Below the pieces are notes generated by a model. That model was not told the origin of the DNA. It worked only from the letters and a program-made list of their open reading frames with translations, and ran no database searches. From positions 1-35,279 of the forward strand of contig JBFFNE010000022.1 of NCBI GenBank assembly GCA_041563315.1: 35,279 nt of DNA. The letters are read 5' to 3'. Made by a program: the position numbers and the translations under genes. Position 1 is the first letter of the stretch. Each line of letters begins with the position of its first letter. The stretch comes from JBFEYJ01 sp041563315. GTDB lineage: Bacteria > Pseudomonadota > Gammaproteobacteria > Thiohalomonadales > Thiohalomonadaceae. This document shows, piece after piece, positions 20,749 to 29,721 of the stretch.

Positions 20749-23727
20749 ATGAAAATCAAGGACATAGCATCAGCTTCAATCGCGACTCTCCTCATGTTGA
20801 GTTTAACCGCCTGTAGTAGCGGCGGAGGAGGAGGTACTTCCGGCCCCGCGGCGCCCGGCATTGCCGTTTCCCCGGCGACACTCTCTACCAGTGAGGACGG
20901 GACCGTGGCTAGCTTCAGTGTCGCACTCCAGACACAACCTGCCAGCGATGTCGACATAACCTTCACATCACGTGATACTTCAGAGGGCCTAATTGGATCC
21001 GACAATGATACCGACTGGGACTGGAACTATTATGACGCATCAGTAGATCTGAGCTTTACGCCAAGTGACTGGAACGTTCCCAAGACAGTGAAAGTTAAGG
21101 GCCAATCCGACTCAATCCTCGATGGCAATCAAATCTTCAGCGTGGCAGTCACCTGGGTATGGTCGATGGACCTGAGCTATATCGGCGTAGCCCAACCGAC
21201 CGTCTCGGTCACCAACGTGGATACCAGCACCGCGAGCATCACCGTATCCACCACAACGCTGTCCACAACCGAGAATAATTATTCAAAAGGCTTTAATGTC
21301 GGCCTCAGCCTTCCGCCGGAGGGCACGGTAGACGTCCCGCTCACCATCAGCGATGCCACGGAGGGCTCTTTCAGCTCATCTAGCATCGTCACCGAAAAAA
21401 CACTGACGTTCACCTCGACATCCTCACAGTACGTCTACGTCTACCCCGTCGACGATATCATGGCCGATGGCAATCAGACCTACACCATCACTGTAGGTCC
21501 TGCCACCAGCTCGGCTGCCGATTACAACGGCGTCAGCGGAGCCTCTGTATCGGTCACCAACGGCGACGACGACACGGCAAGTTTCACCCTCAACAAAACC
21601 GCGCTGACAACCACGGAGTGGGGACAGACCGCTGACTTCACCGTGGTATTGAACACTCAGCCAACCGCGGACGTTGTCATCCCAGTCACTAGCCCCGACC
21701 CGTCGGAAGGTCTCGTCTCCAGCTTCTCCGCCATACCAGCCGCCTCACTGGACCTGACCTTTACCTCAGCGAACTGGAATATTCCGCAAACCGTGACAGT
21801 GAATGGCCAGGACGATGGCGAGCTGGATGGTGACACCTCCTATAACATCACCGTAGGGGCGCTCACCGGGGCAGCGGAATACGCTCTGCTGAGCGCGCAG
21901 ACCGTAGGTGTGGTCAATATCGATGATGATACCGCCCGGATTAACATTCAGGGTGCGGACCTGCAGACCACCGAGGCCGGAGCTACTGACACCTTCGTCG
22001 TCTCCCTGGCCAAAGCGCCGGTCGGCGATGTGGTTATCAACGTCACCTCGAATGACACGACAGAAGGACGGGTCCAGGGTGGCAACTCGTTGACCCCTGT
22101 AAGCACTATTGCTTTGACTTTCAATGCGACCAACTGGCAGACGGCCCAGACGGTAACCGTAAAGGGATGGGATGACATCGAGGTGGACGGCAATCAGAGC
22201 TTTACAGTTGGGGTGGCCATCGACACCGCTTTGACGACCGATGTGGATTACGCTGCCCTGGCGGCACAAACTGTATCGGTCACCAACGCCGATAACGACG
22301 TGGCCGGGATGACCGTTAGCGGCTCAACCCAATACATCACAGAAGGGAACACCGGTACCTTCACCGTCAATCTGAACACCAAACCGGCAGCGGATGTGAC
22401 CATCCCGGTCACGGCACGAGACTCGAGTGAAGTGCTGGTCGAGAACGGCGCCACCGGTCAGGTAGCCACCCTGGACCTGACCTTCACGCCTGTCGACTGG
22501 GCCACGCCGCAGACGGTGACGGTCCACGTGGTCGATGATTTCCTGGATGAAAGCGGCGAGTACCACTACATCGACGTGGGCTCCGCAACCAGCACTGACC
22601 CGAACTATGACGGTCTCGCGTCAAAGTCCAAAACTGTTTATGTTTACGACAACGACACCGCAGGCTTTGTCGTCACACCGACCACCGGCTTGGCCACCAG
22701 TGAAGATAGGACGTCCTATGATTTCACGGTGAAACTGGCGACCGAACCGTTCGGCACCGCGTTCGTTAACGTCAGTTCCGGCAACACGGTGGAGGGTCTG
22801 TTGTCTACTGCCGCGGCACCGACCGCAGCCAGCGCCGTAACGCTGGAATTCTCGGCGGCGGACTGGCAGACGGGGCAGACGGTAACCGTGCACGGCGTGG
22901 ATGATTCGATACTGGACGGGCCCATCACCTACGACGTGACAGTGGCCAATATCACCGGTTACTCAGCTGCCAGCTCGAAAACCGCTACAGTGACCAACAG
23001 CGATAACGATGCAGGGGTTTCTGAAACCAAGCCCCTGACCATCGCCGAGCTGGATTACGATGGTCAGGTGGCGCTTGCGGAGACCAGCAGCTACAGCATG
23101 ACGCTGTCCGCCGGCTGGAAGTACACGGTCACCGCCTACAATGTCACCGACGATATCTCGCTCGAGGTCCAGGACAGCGCTGCGGCTACCCTTTGCAGCA
23201 GCGCCAACACCGGCACCAAGATTGACGAATCCTGTACCTTCACCACGCCAGGCGACGGCAGTGTGGCCATCATTATCAACGGGGCCGGCACCGAGAATGG
23301 CGCCGGGTTCACCCTCACCTTGTCTGAACCCATGATAGCGACTACATTCGAAGCCTATGGTGCAGCTAGCAGGGACATTTTCCTCTACGACAACACCATA
23401 TTAACGAATCCCAGCGTTTGGTATCTCAAAACAGCTTACGATGGTCTCAGTGGGGATGCTTTCCTTACCCATGATCTTATCGCGGGGCAGACTTATTACC
23501 TCAAGGTGGATTCCTACTACTCCAGCGGGGCCTACATGGTGCAGGTCACCGCAGGTGCAGCCAGCCTTACCGGCTTCGGGACTGCAACCACCGATACCGC
23601 TGGAGAACCTGGTGATGACAACGCAACAGGAGCGGTGGCGCTCACACTCGATACACCGCTTGAGCGTTACTTGACTGACCCCGACATCGATTGGTTCAAG
23701 TACACGGCACCGATGCCGATGCCATAA
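20749..23727 (+). CDS. large surface lipoprotein with six Calx-beta-like repeats
   Basis: A 992-residue exported protein. The signal ends in LTACSSGGGGG, a lipobox with a Gly-rich tether. Six repeats of about 115-125 residues follow (roughly 38-760). Each has (S/T)TE-x-G at its start, DV-x-I-x-VTS-x-D-x-(S/T)EG, a LTFT-x-x-(D/N)W-x-x-x-QTVTV strand pair, and ends in VSVTN-x-DND(T/V)A; these are Calx-beta-like sandwich domains common in adhesins and matrix proteins of aquatic bacteria. The C-terminal 230 residues resemble PPC domains, and the chain ends APMPMP just after DPDIDWFKY, which is where such a domain normally begins. It is probably a shortened adhesin. The start follows CAGGAG. Confidence 0.82.
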   Translation: MKIKDIASASIATLLMLSLTACSSGGGGGTSGPAAPGIAVSPATLSTSEDGTVASFSVALQTQPASDVDITFTSRDTSEGLIGSDNDTDWDWNYYDASVDLSFTPSDWNVPKTVKVKGQSDSILDGNQIFSVAVTWVWSMDLSYIGVAQPTVSVTNVDTSTASITVSTTTLSTTENNYSKGFNVGLSLPPEGTVDVPLTISDATEGSFSSSSIVTEKTLTFTSTSSQYVYVYPVDDIMADGNQTYTITVGPATSSAADYNGVSGASVSVTNGDDDTASFTLNKTALTTTEWGQTADFTVVLNTQPTADVVIPVTSPDPSEGLVSSFSAIPAASLDLTFTSANWNIPQTVTVNGQDDGELDGDTSYNITVGALTGAAEYALLSAQTVGVVNIDDDTARINIQGADLQTTEAGATDTFVVSLAKAPVGDVVINVTSNDTTEGRVQGGNSLTPVSTIALTFNATNWQTAQTVTVKGWDDIEVDGNQSFTVGVAIDTALTTDVDYAALAAQTVSVTNADNDVAGMTVSGSTQYITEGNTGTFTVNLNTKPAADVTIPVTARDSSEVLVENGATGQVATLDLTFTPVDWATPQTVTVHVVDDFLDESGEYHYIDVGSATSTDPNYDGLASKSKTVYVYDNDTAGFVVTPTTGLATSEDRTSYDFTVKLATEPFGTAFVNVSSGNTVEGLLSTAAAPTAASAVTLEFSAADWQTGQTVTVHGVDDSILDGPITYDVTVANITGYSAASSKTATVTNSDNDAGVSETKPLTIAELDYDGQVALAETSSYSMTLSAGWKYTVTAYNVTDDISLEVQDSAAATLCSSANTGTKIDESCTFTTPGDGSVAIIINGAGTENGAGFTLTLSEPMIATTFEAYGAASRDIFLYDNTILTNPSVWYLKTAYDGLSGDAFLTHDLIAGQTYYLKVDSYYSSGAYMVQVTAGAASLTGFGTATTDTAGEPGDDNATGAVALTLDTPLERYLTDPDIDWFKYTAPMPMP

Positions 23728-23753
23728 CGGTCGATTCAATACGGCAGCAAATG

Positions 23754-23784
23754 AAAAGCAGGTCTTCGGACCTGCTTTTTTTTT
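23754..23784 (+). terminator. rho-independent terminator of the repeat lipoprotein gene
   Basis: AAAAGCAGGTC (23754-23764), stable TTCG loop, GACCTGCTTTT (23769-23779), with the T-run continuing to 23784. It begins 27 bp after the stop codon, which argues that the present stop is near the transcript's natural end. Confidence 0.95.
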
Positions 23785-24014
23785 GCCAAAAGTTTCAGAA
23801 GCACGGCAGGTTCCCGGTTCTTTCACCACTCAGCGACAACCGTTGATTTAAATCCTTTCACCTCAACGGCAATCCATTCGAGAACTTCAAATCTGAATCA
23901 ATTGCATTGCCACATTGAAAAGTGGCATGCGAAATACCACTTAAAAAATACGAACGGCATTGACCGTCTACGATGGCATTACATTTTTAAAAATGAAAAA
24001 TGAAGGAGAGGGAA

Positions 24015-24539
24015 GTGAATAGTCGAATTTCAAACTTCATCAATCGCTGGCGCGCGTCTGATGCGGCTACAGACGAGACAAACAGTTATGCCCCCGCCCC
24101 GGGTACGGAGATTCGCTATTCCCCGGAACTCATCGGCAAATTCGAACAGGAGCATCAACGCTTTTTCGCGCTGCACAGCGCCATCCTTAACGCTCAGGAA
24201 CGGGAGGAGCTTTTTGCCATTCCACCTCTCATGAGCGAATTTGAAGCGGCGCTGACAGGCCACCTGCTGAGCGAGCGGGTACGCCTGTACGCTTATATGG
24301 ATGCCTACTTCTTCGCCGATCAGAAAACCCAGGCAATGCTCCGCGAGTACCGTTCTGAAATGGATCGCATCGGGGATTCGGTGATGCAGCTGTTTCGCAA
24401 ATATCGGGACATCGACACCGATGCTACGCTCAAACAAACCTTCAGCCACGATTTCGAAGAACTCGGCAAGATCCTGGCCGAGCGTATGCAGCGCGAGGAG
24501 TCCATTTTATATCCCCTGTACATGCCGGTGGTGGCTTGA
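24015..24539 (+). CDS. hemerythrin/Rsd-like four-helix protein
   Basis: A 174-residue all-helical protein. FEQEHQRFFALHSAIL, LTGHLLSERVRLY and FSHDFEELGKILAERMQREE look like the helices of a hemerythrin-type bundle, which binds a di-iron centre and oxygen. However, the last helix has ERMQREESILYP where H-x3-E is expected, so one histidine ligand is replaced by arginine. LTGHLLSERVRLY also resembles the GHF-x-IYER segment of Rsd/AlgQ, which bind sigma-70. I chose GTG 24015 because AAGGAGAGG lies just upstream; ATG 24000 would include that site within the gene. The N-terminal stretch to residue 35 looks disordered. Confidence 0.6.
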   Translation: MNSRISNFINRWRASDAATDETNSYAPAPGTEIRYSPELIGKFEQEHQRFFALHSAILNAQEREELFAIPPLMSEFEAALTGHLLSERVRLYAYMDAYFFADQKTQAMLREYRSEMDRIGDSVMQLFRKYRDIDTDATLKQTFSHDFEELGKILAERMQREESILYPLYMPVVA

Positions 24540-24575
24540 TAATGGGTGCCTCAGGGCTCCTGGACTACTGACACA

Positions 24576-25199
24576 TCAAAAGGGCGGTTCATCACGGAAC
24601 TGCACCGCCTCGCCGCTCACCGGGTGGGTGAAGGTCAACGAAGTGGCATGCAGCAACAACCGGTCGGCCATCGACTGGGCTTTGGTCCCGGCATAAAGCT
24701 GATCACCGAGGATCGGGTGGCCGATGGCCCTCAGGTGCACACGAAGTTGGTGGGAACGGCCGGTAACCGGAGTGAGTCGAAGGCGACTGCTGTCGCCATC
24801 GTCAGTGAGCCGTTCCCAGCGGGTCAACGATGGCTTACCCTGCTGCGGGTCGACCATCTGTCGGGGACGGTTGGGCCAATCGCAGCGCAGTGGCAGATCA
24901 ATCTCACCGCGCTCCTGTAACGGCACACCGGCCACCATTGCGATATAGCTTTTCTCTACCTGTCGCTCCTGAAATTGACGACTCATCTCCCGGTGCGCCG
25001 CCTTGTGCTGCGCTAAAAGCATCAATCCGGAAGTCTCCCAGTCCAAACGGTGGACCTCCCGAATCCCGGGAAAATCACCCTGCAGACGGCTGACCACACA
25101 GTCCTGCTTATCCTCCCCCCGCCCTGGCACGGAAAGCAGCAGAGTCGGCTTTCGAACGACAACAATGTGCTCATCAACAAAACAGATCTCAAGTGACAT
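24576..25199 (-). CDS. RluA-family pseudouridine synthase
   Basis: A 207-residue enzyme that turns uridine into pseudouridine in RNA. The catalytic motif is HRLDWETSGLM at 50-60, with Asp53 as nucleophile; the tyrosine motif is KSYIAMV, and the arginine-containing loop is GRSHQLRVHLRAIGHPI(L)GD. The short form without an S4 domain fits RluA (23S rRNA position 746 and tRNA position 32), but TruC and other short members cannot be excluded by reading alone. The ribosome-binding site is weak. It is a single gene whose 3' end faces the hemerythrin-like gene. Confidence 0.92.
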   Translation of the reverse strand: MSLEICFVDEHIVVVRKPTLLLSVPGRGEDKQDCVVSRLQGDFPGIREVHRLDWETSGLMLLAQHKAAHREMSRQFQERQVEKSYIAMVAGVPLQERGEIDLPLRCDWPNRPRQMVDPQQGKPSLTRWERLTDDGDSSRLRLTPVTGRSHQLRVHLRAIGHPILGDQLYAGTKAQSMADRLLLHATSLTFTHPVSGEAVQFRDEPPF

Positions 25200-25521
25200 A
25201 CCGTTGGAAGTTCCGTGTAATTAAGGGAGGAAATAGCCATGCATTATAGTCCACAGCATGAGTGGGGCTAATAGAATCCATGCTTCCTCCGATCGCTCTT
25301 TGTTCAGCAGGACGGTTCGTTTCAATTTCATCATTGGCAAAAATTCGCTACAGTGTGCCTTGGTTTTTCACCCGATAACCATTAACAGTCAGACAACCAA
25401 CACCGCAATGACGCCCCTGATGCCACCCCGATAGAGAACAGGGGATCTTCATTCGCACCAGCTCTCTGCGGTGAAAAGAAAATGCCCGTTTTTTTACACC
25501 GATTCGATTTAAGTGAGCCTT
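25200..25521. other. divergent intergenic region, RluA-type gene / pilU
   Basis: This 322-bp stretch must hold both promoters. A minus-strand frame covering 25348-25614 overlaps the pilU start and has no ribosome-binding site or motif. I looked for a sigma-54 site (GG-N10-GC), as found before some pilus genes; the best candidate near 25335 has the wrong spacing. Confidence 0.4.
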
Positions 25522-26694
25522 ATGGAATTTAAAGATTACCTGCGCATTCTTGCAGCCAAAGACGGATCCGACCTCTACCTGAGCACCGGCGCTCCGCCCT
25601 GTGCCAAGTTTCATGGCGTACTCAGGCCTCTGGACAAAGAGCCCATGCCACCGGGGAACATCCTCGGCATCGCCAACAGCATTATGAGCACGGATCAGCA
25701 GCGCGACTTCGAACAGGGGCTGGAGATGAACCTGGCGATCTCCGAACCAGGTATCGGCCGCTTTCGTGTCAACATCTTCAAGCAGCGCAATGAAGTCTCC
25801 ATGGTAGTCCGCAACATCAAGACCGAGATCCCCAACATCAAAGAGCTCGATCTGCCGCCAATCCTCAGCGAAGTGATCATGGCCAAACGCGGCCTGGTCC
25901 TTTTCGTCGGAGGTACCGGCTCGGGCAAATCCACCTCACTGGCCGCGCTCATTGACCACCGTAACAGCACCTCACCCAGTGGGGGACATATCATCACCAT
26001 TGAGGATCCGATCGAGTTCATCCATCCCCACAAACGCTGCATTGTCAACCAGCGTGAGGTCGGCGTCGACACCCTGACCTTCGAAGAGGCGCTGAAAAAT
26101 ACCCTGCGCCAGGCCCCCGATGTGATCCTGATCGGCGAGATCCGCGACCGTGAAACGATGGAGCACGCACTGGCCTTTGCCGAGACCGGCCATCTGGCGA
26201 TCTCCACCCTGCACGCCAACAACGCCAACCAGGCTCTGGACCGCATCATTAACTTCTTCCCCGAGGAGCGCCGACCGCAGCTGTTACAGGACCTTTCTTC
26301 CAACCTGCGCGCCTTTGTCTCACAACGTCTTATTCCCACAGTGGACAACAAGCGCAAAGCGGCCATTGAGGTACTGCTTGGCAGTCCCACCGTGCAGGAG
26401 TTGATCAAACGGGGAGAGATGCATAGCATCAAGGAGGTGATGGGTAAATCCGAAGGCATAGGCATGCAGACCTTCGACGGCGCCCTGTTCAAACTCTATA
26501 AAGCCGGACACATCAGCCTGGATGAGACGTTGAAAAACGCCGATTCACCCAACAACCTGCGCCTTCGCATCAGTCTGTCCGAAAAAGGCGGCACCAACGA
26601 AACTCCGAACGAGAGTGGACTTAATCTCAGCCTGGAAGCCATCGAGGAGGAGGAGGAAGACGATGCGCCTACCACAGGTACTGCGCAGTTCTGA
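25522..26694 (+). CDS. pilU: type IV pilus retraction ATPase PilU
   Basis: A 390-residue hexameric secretion ATPase of the PilT/PilU group, acting on the cytoplasmic side of the pilus machine to help retraction. Walker A is GGTGSGKST at 130-138; ITIEDPIEF carries the Asp-box, and GHLAISTLHANNANQALDRI the His-box. The PilU-type C-terminus is present: GEMHSIKEVMGKSEGIGMQTFD and ADSPNNLRLRISLSEK. An acidic tail (EAIEEEEEDDAPTTG) follows. ATG 25522 starts exactly where homologues do; GTG 25513 adds three residues. PilT normally lies just upstream, but here it is not in the window. Confidence 0.92.
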   Translation: MEFKDYLRILAAKDGSDLYLSTGAPPCAKFHGVLRPLDKEPMPPGNILGIANSIMSTDQQRDFEQGLEMNLAISEPGIGRFRVNIFKQRNEVSMVVRNIKTEIPNIKELDLPPILSEVIMAKRGLVLFVGGTGSGKSTSLAALIDHRNSTSPSGGHIITIEDPIEFIHPHKRCIVNQREVGVDTLTFEEALKNTLRQAPDVILIGEIRDRETMEHALAFAETGHLAISTLHANNANQALDRIINFFPEERRPQLLQDLSSNLRAFVSQRLIPTVDNKRKAAIEVLLGSPTVQELIKRGEMHSIKEVMGKSEGIGMQTFDGALFKLYKAGHISLDETLKNADSPNNLRLRISLSEKGGTNETPNESGLNLSLEAIEEEEEDDAPTTGTAQF

Positions 26695-26799
26695 AGCCGA
26701 GAAGGTGCTCAGCCGGCAGGGACAGAACACTATCCCTTTCCCCGCTCTGAGTACCGGCTATAATGAAATACACCACACACGGCAAGGAGATAATGCCTC

Positions 26800-27282
26800 A
26801 TGAGTAACGAACTAAAAGAACATGTTCGCAGTACAGGTACCTGGAAACGTGGCCTGTTTATCCTGCTCTTTACCGTCATCTACAGTATCGCCGAAGTGGT
26901 GCTGGGAACCATCGTCCTGTTCCAGTTCGGCAGCCAGCTTTTCACCGGCAAGACGAATGACAAACTCTACCAATTCAGTCGCGGACTAACGGCCTATTTT
27001 TACCAGCTTGTGCAATTCCTCACCTATCGTTCTGATATCAAACCCTATCCATTCAATGAATGGCCTGGAGAAGGGCTGGAGAGTGTGCAACAGCTGGAGA
27101 GCGAAGTGCAGCCTGCAGCACAGCAGGCCGGGGTAAAAAAACAGCCGGCAAAACGTGCAAAGACCACCAAGCCCACAAAAACCACAAAAACCACCAAACC
27201 CACAGAGTCTACTGAGCCCAAGCCCGCCGAACCCAGCAAGTCTGCGGAGCCCGGAGAGGATGTGACAGAAAAAAAGGAATAG
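26800..27282 (+). CDS. DUF4389 membrane protein with Lys/Thr/Pro tail
   Basis: A 160-residue protein. The first 95 residues form the DUF4389 domain: GLFILLFTVIYSIAEVVLGTIV is one long or two close membrane helices, then FQFGSQLFTGKTNDKLYQFSRGLTAYFYQLVQFLTYRSDIKPYPF. The tail from about residue 100 is low complexity (KKQPAKRAKTTKPTKTTK, then EPKPAEPSKSAEP), basic and then acidic, probably cytosolic and disordered. Function unknown. An AAGGAG site precedes ATG 26800, and pilU ends about 105 bp upstream on the same strand. Confidence 0.85.
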   Translation: MSNELKEHVRSTGTWKRGLFILLFTVIYSIAEVVLGTIVLFQFGSQLFTGKTNDKLYQFSRGLTAYFYQLVQFLTYRSDIKPYPFNEWPGEGLESVQQLESEVQPAAQQAGVKKQPAKRAKTTKPTKTTKTTKPTESTEPKPAEPSKSAEPGEDVTEKKE

Positions 27283-27544
27283 TCTCCCGGGCGGGACACA
27301 GGGGAGCAGAGCGCTGTAACCACCATACAGCCTGTTTTAGGACGGGGAATGAGGGAACCCGCAATGGGTTCTCTTCCACACCGTTGCCTCGTTACGGGCT
27401 CTCGGTCTTTTGGAGATACACAAAGTGATTTGCCAACGGAAGCGCTTTCATTATTGCCTTCTCGGGATGAACTATTGAGCTCAGCTATTGAATGGCAAGG
27501 CATCCTCAGCAAACACAAACGTCAACCCAGTTATGGAAGGGTTT

Positions 27545-28225
27545 ATGGAAACCGTGACCGCCCGCCTGCTACTGCTTGTAATCGTCTGGTTCATCTATGC
27601 CGTTCTGCACTCTCTGCTGGCTTCACTACCAGCAAAGCGCTGGGGCAGTTCGCATTACCCCTCTCTTATGCCCTGCTACCGTCTGGGTTTCAATGCGCTC
27701 GCGGTGATACTTCTGCTGCCGCCACTCTACTTGACCTGGATCTGGCGGGGCCCGCTGCTCTGGGAGTGGAGCGGGCCGCTCTTCTGGCTGGCAAATGGTC
27801 TGGCCCTGCTTGCTGTTGCCGGTTTTTTCTGGACATTACGCTATTACTCGGGCACCGAGTTTCTTGGCCTGGGTCAGGCGCGCAGGGGCGAAAGATCGGT
27901 CGCCGATCAGGAGCACTTCCACCTCTCGCCACTGCACCGCTATGTACGCCACCCCTGGTACTCGCTGGGCCTGGTGATCATCTGGACCCGCGATATGGAC
28001 GCGATGTTCCTCGCCACCGCATGCTTCCTGACGCTATATTTAATCATCGGTTCTCGCATGGAAGAGCGCAAACTGGTGAGCTATCACGGCGAGACCTACC
28101 GGGAATACCGCAAGCGGGTACCGGGGCTGATTCCTCTCCCCTGGCGGCACCTGAGCAAGGAGCAGGAACAGGTATTGCTGGAAAGGTCACAAGCGCGGCC
28201 TGCGGGAAAACAAGCCGGCACCTGA
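27545..28225 (+). CDS. ICMT/PEMT-like integral membrane methyltransferase
   Basis: A 226-residue protein with about five membrane helices, starting TARLLLLVIVWFIYAVLHSLL. The C-terminal half carries the isoprenylcysteine/phospholipid methyltransferase pattern: SPLHRYVRHPWYSLGLVIIW, then GSRMEERKLVSYHGETYREY with E-E-R and Y-x-x-Y. These residues bind S-adenosylmethionine. The bacterial substrate is unknown. ATG 27545 follows GGAAGGG; frames going back to 27488 are less well supported. A long frame on the same strand (27349-28269) overlaps it in another register and has no family signature. Confidence 0.82.
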   Translation: METVTARLLLLVIVWFIYAVLHSLLASLPAKRWGSSHYPSLMPCYRLGFNALAVILLLPPLYLTWIWRGPLLWEWSGPLFWLANGLALLAVAGFFWTLRYYSGTEFLGLGQARRGERSVADQEHFHLSPLHRYVRHPWYSLGLVIIWTRDMDAMFLATACFLTLYLIIGSRMEERKLVSYHGETYREYRKRVPGLIPLPWRHLSKEQEQVLLERSQARPAGKQAGT

Positions 28226-28238
28226 ACAGCGGGCCAGG

Positions 28239-28730
28239 CTACCCTTGCTTTGTTGTCAGCGCTAGATAGACGCTGCCGAGGAAATAGACAGCAAAGACCA
28301 GCAGCATCCACTCGGGAATGCTAAAGCCAAGCAGGGTCCACTGCACCTCGGCACATTCACCGGAGCCGGTGAACACCATCTCCAGCGTGCGGCTCAGGGG
28401 GAAGACCTCCAGCATGTAATCCAGCCCCGGACCACAGTCGGGCACCCGGTCCGGCGGCAGATGTTGCAACCAGACGTTGCGTCCGGCGGTAACAAGGCCG
28501 AACAGGGCCACCAGCGCAGTCACTCCCGCATAGACACGACGCCCCCATCCGGCCGGATTATGCAGGGTGGCGACCAGCAGCACCACTCCCATACCAATTA
28601 CCGCTATCCGTTGCAAAATACACAGCGGGCAGGGCTCGAGTCCCATGACGTGTTGCATGTAAAGGGCGGTGCCGATCAGCACCACGCAGCCAAGGAAGCC
28701 TGCAAGAAATAGCGTCCGGTGTGACATCAT
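28239..28730 (-). CDS. dsbB: disulfide bond formation protein DsbB
   Basis: A 163-residue inner-membrane protein with four helices. It reoxidises DsbA and passes electrons to quinone. The first redox pair is PCPLC (Cys34 and Cys37); the second is Cys99 in VPDCGPGL and Cys126 in SGECAEVQW. The quinone-site arginine of the family follows the first pair (ILQRIAV). Length is typical. Its stop lies 13 bp from the stop of the convergent methyltransferase gene, so the two transcripts may overlap. No dsbA is in the window. Confidence 0.95.
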   Translation of the reverse strand: MMSHRTLFLAGFLGCVVLIGTALYMQHVMGLEPCPLCILQRIAVIGMGVVLLVATLHNPAGWGRRVYAGVTALVALFGLVTAGRNVWLQHLPPDRVPDCGPGLDYMLEVFPLSRTLEMVFTGSGECAEVQWTLLGFSIPEWMLLVFAVYFLGSVYLALTTKQG

Positions 28731-28777
28731 GATTCTCTCTATGAAAAAAGGGATAAACAGCAGTCAGGCGACAGTAA

Positions 28778-29314
28778 TTACCACATCAGATCGTCAGGGA
28801 TCTGATAATCGGCATAGGGATCATCCTCGTCGCTCCGGGCTTCCGGCTCATTGTAAAGGATCACACAGGACTCATCGCGCTGGCGGATCTTCTCGGCTAC
28901 CGCGGTGGGCACCAGTTCATACTGCTCATCGAGCCTGACGATGGCCAGCCGCCCGAGCCCTAACTGGCGCTGCATCTGTTCGGTTACGTAGAGGCGCTTG
29001 ACCTTGTTATCGTCACTGAAATTGTAAGCGATATCCCCCTCCCCCCTGGGAAGCCGGTTAACCTCGATCAACTGCCTCACCTGGGCTGCCAGCGCCTTGC
29101 GTTCAGCCTCCTCCTTGCGCTGGCGATTGAGCTCCCGATCCCGCTCAGCCTTTTGTGCTGCGGCCTGCTGCGCCAGGCGTGCGGCCTCGTCTGCCACCAC
29201 CGCCTTCTTGCCCTGCTGTTTAGCCTGCTTGTGTTTCTCTTTTTTCGCCTGCTTGACCTTTTTTTCGTCAACCAGGCCCATTTTCAACAACTGGTTCTGT
29301 AGGGAGTTGCTCAA
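28778..29314 (-). CDS. DUF2058 (YaiL-like) protein
   Basis: A 178-residue cytosolic protein. It begins SNSLQNQLLKMGLVDEKKVKQAKKEKHKQ-type, the standard start of DUF2058 proteins, then has a long charged helix (about 20-85), then a folded domain with IAYNFSDDNKVKRLYV and AIVRLDEQYELVP, and ends DDPYADYQIPDDLMW. The family is described as nucleoprotein-like; its role is unknown. The start codon is TTG at 29314, supported by an AGGAGG site and by family homology beginning exactly there. It lies upstream of dsbB on the same strand. Confidence 0.92.
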   Translation of the reverse strand: MSNSLQNQLLKMGLVDEKKVKQAKKEKHKQAKQQGKKAVVADEAARLAQQAAAQKAERDRELNRQRKEEAERKALAAQVRQLIEVNRLPRGEGDIAYNFSDDNKVKRLYVTEQMQRQLGLGRLAIVRLDEQYELVPTAVAEKIRQRDESCVILYNEPEARSDEDDPYADYQIPDDLMW

Positions 29315-29653
29315 GGAATTCCTCCTGACGGTATCGCTTTCGCTGATTGCATGATCACACTATACCCCAGCCGGTTTTGGTGGTGAAACGGCATGTTGGG
29401 TTTTCTGCAAACACCACCGCGCCATCCAATGGCGACTCGGCAGAAATTGAATGGTTAAAAACCTTGCCGAAGGAAAGTCTTGGCGGACCTCCCCGACTGC
29501 GACAGGGAGTAATGCAAGGCGCGACCGGAACTGTCGCTCTCACAGAAGGTGTGAATAGCCGGCTTATGGAAGCGGATAGCCCGGCCGCAAAAGAACGTAC
29601 TTTTGGAACGGCTTCAACTGGCCCCAAGAGCGGAGTCCTCGGATGGACTGCGT
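29315..29653. other. unassigned region with open frames on both strands
   Basis: Between the DUF2058 start and the terminator at 29654. Frames longer than 100 codons exist on both strands (29347-29655 plus, 29355-29711 minus), but neither has a ribosome-binding site, signal peptide or known motif. The minus frame also overlaps the terminator of the DUF1540 gene. The stretch must contain the DUF2058 promoter. It may be a gene remnant or unannotated RNA; I cannot decide. Confidence 0.4.
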
Positions 29654-29686
29654 AAAAAGTGATGCGGCACCTTGGCCCCGCATCAC
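29654..29686 (-). terminator. rho-independent terminator of the DUF1540 gene
   Basis: On the minus strand GTGATGCGG, ten-base loop, CCGCATCAC (29686-29659), then TTTTT (29658-29654). It lies about 35 bp beyond the DUF1540 stop codon. Confidence 0.9.
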
Positions 29687-29721
29687 TCATCTGTCGCCAC
29701 AGCGTCAACAATAGCTCGCCA

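Noticed and set aside
25325..25355. Possible sigma-54 promoter before pilU (TTGGCAAAAATTCGCT)
   Set aside because: The GG and GC elements are nine bases apart instead of ten, and the rest of the consensus is poor.
25695..26492. Minus-strand frame of 265 codons within pilU
   Set aside because: Antisense shadow of a well-conserved ATPase.
27349..28269. Same-strand frame of 306 codons overlapping the methyltransferase gene
   Set aside because: The composition is that of a shifted frame and no domain is visible; the gene at 27545-28225 has clear ICMT-type motifs.
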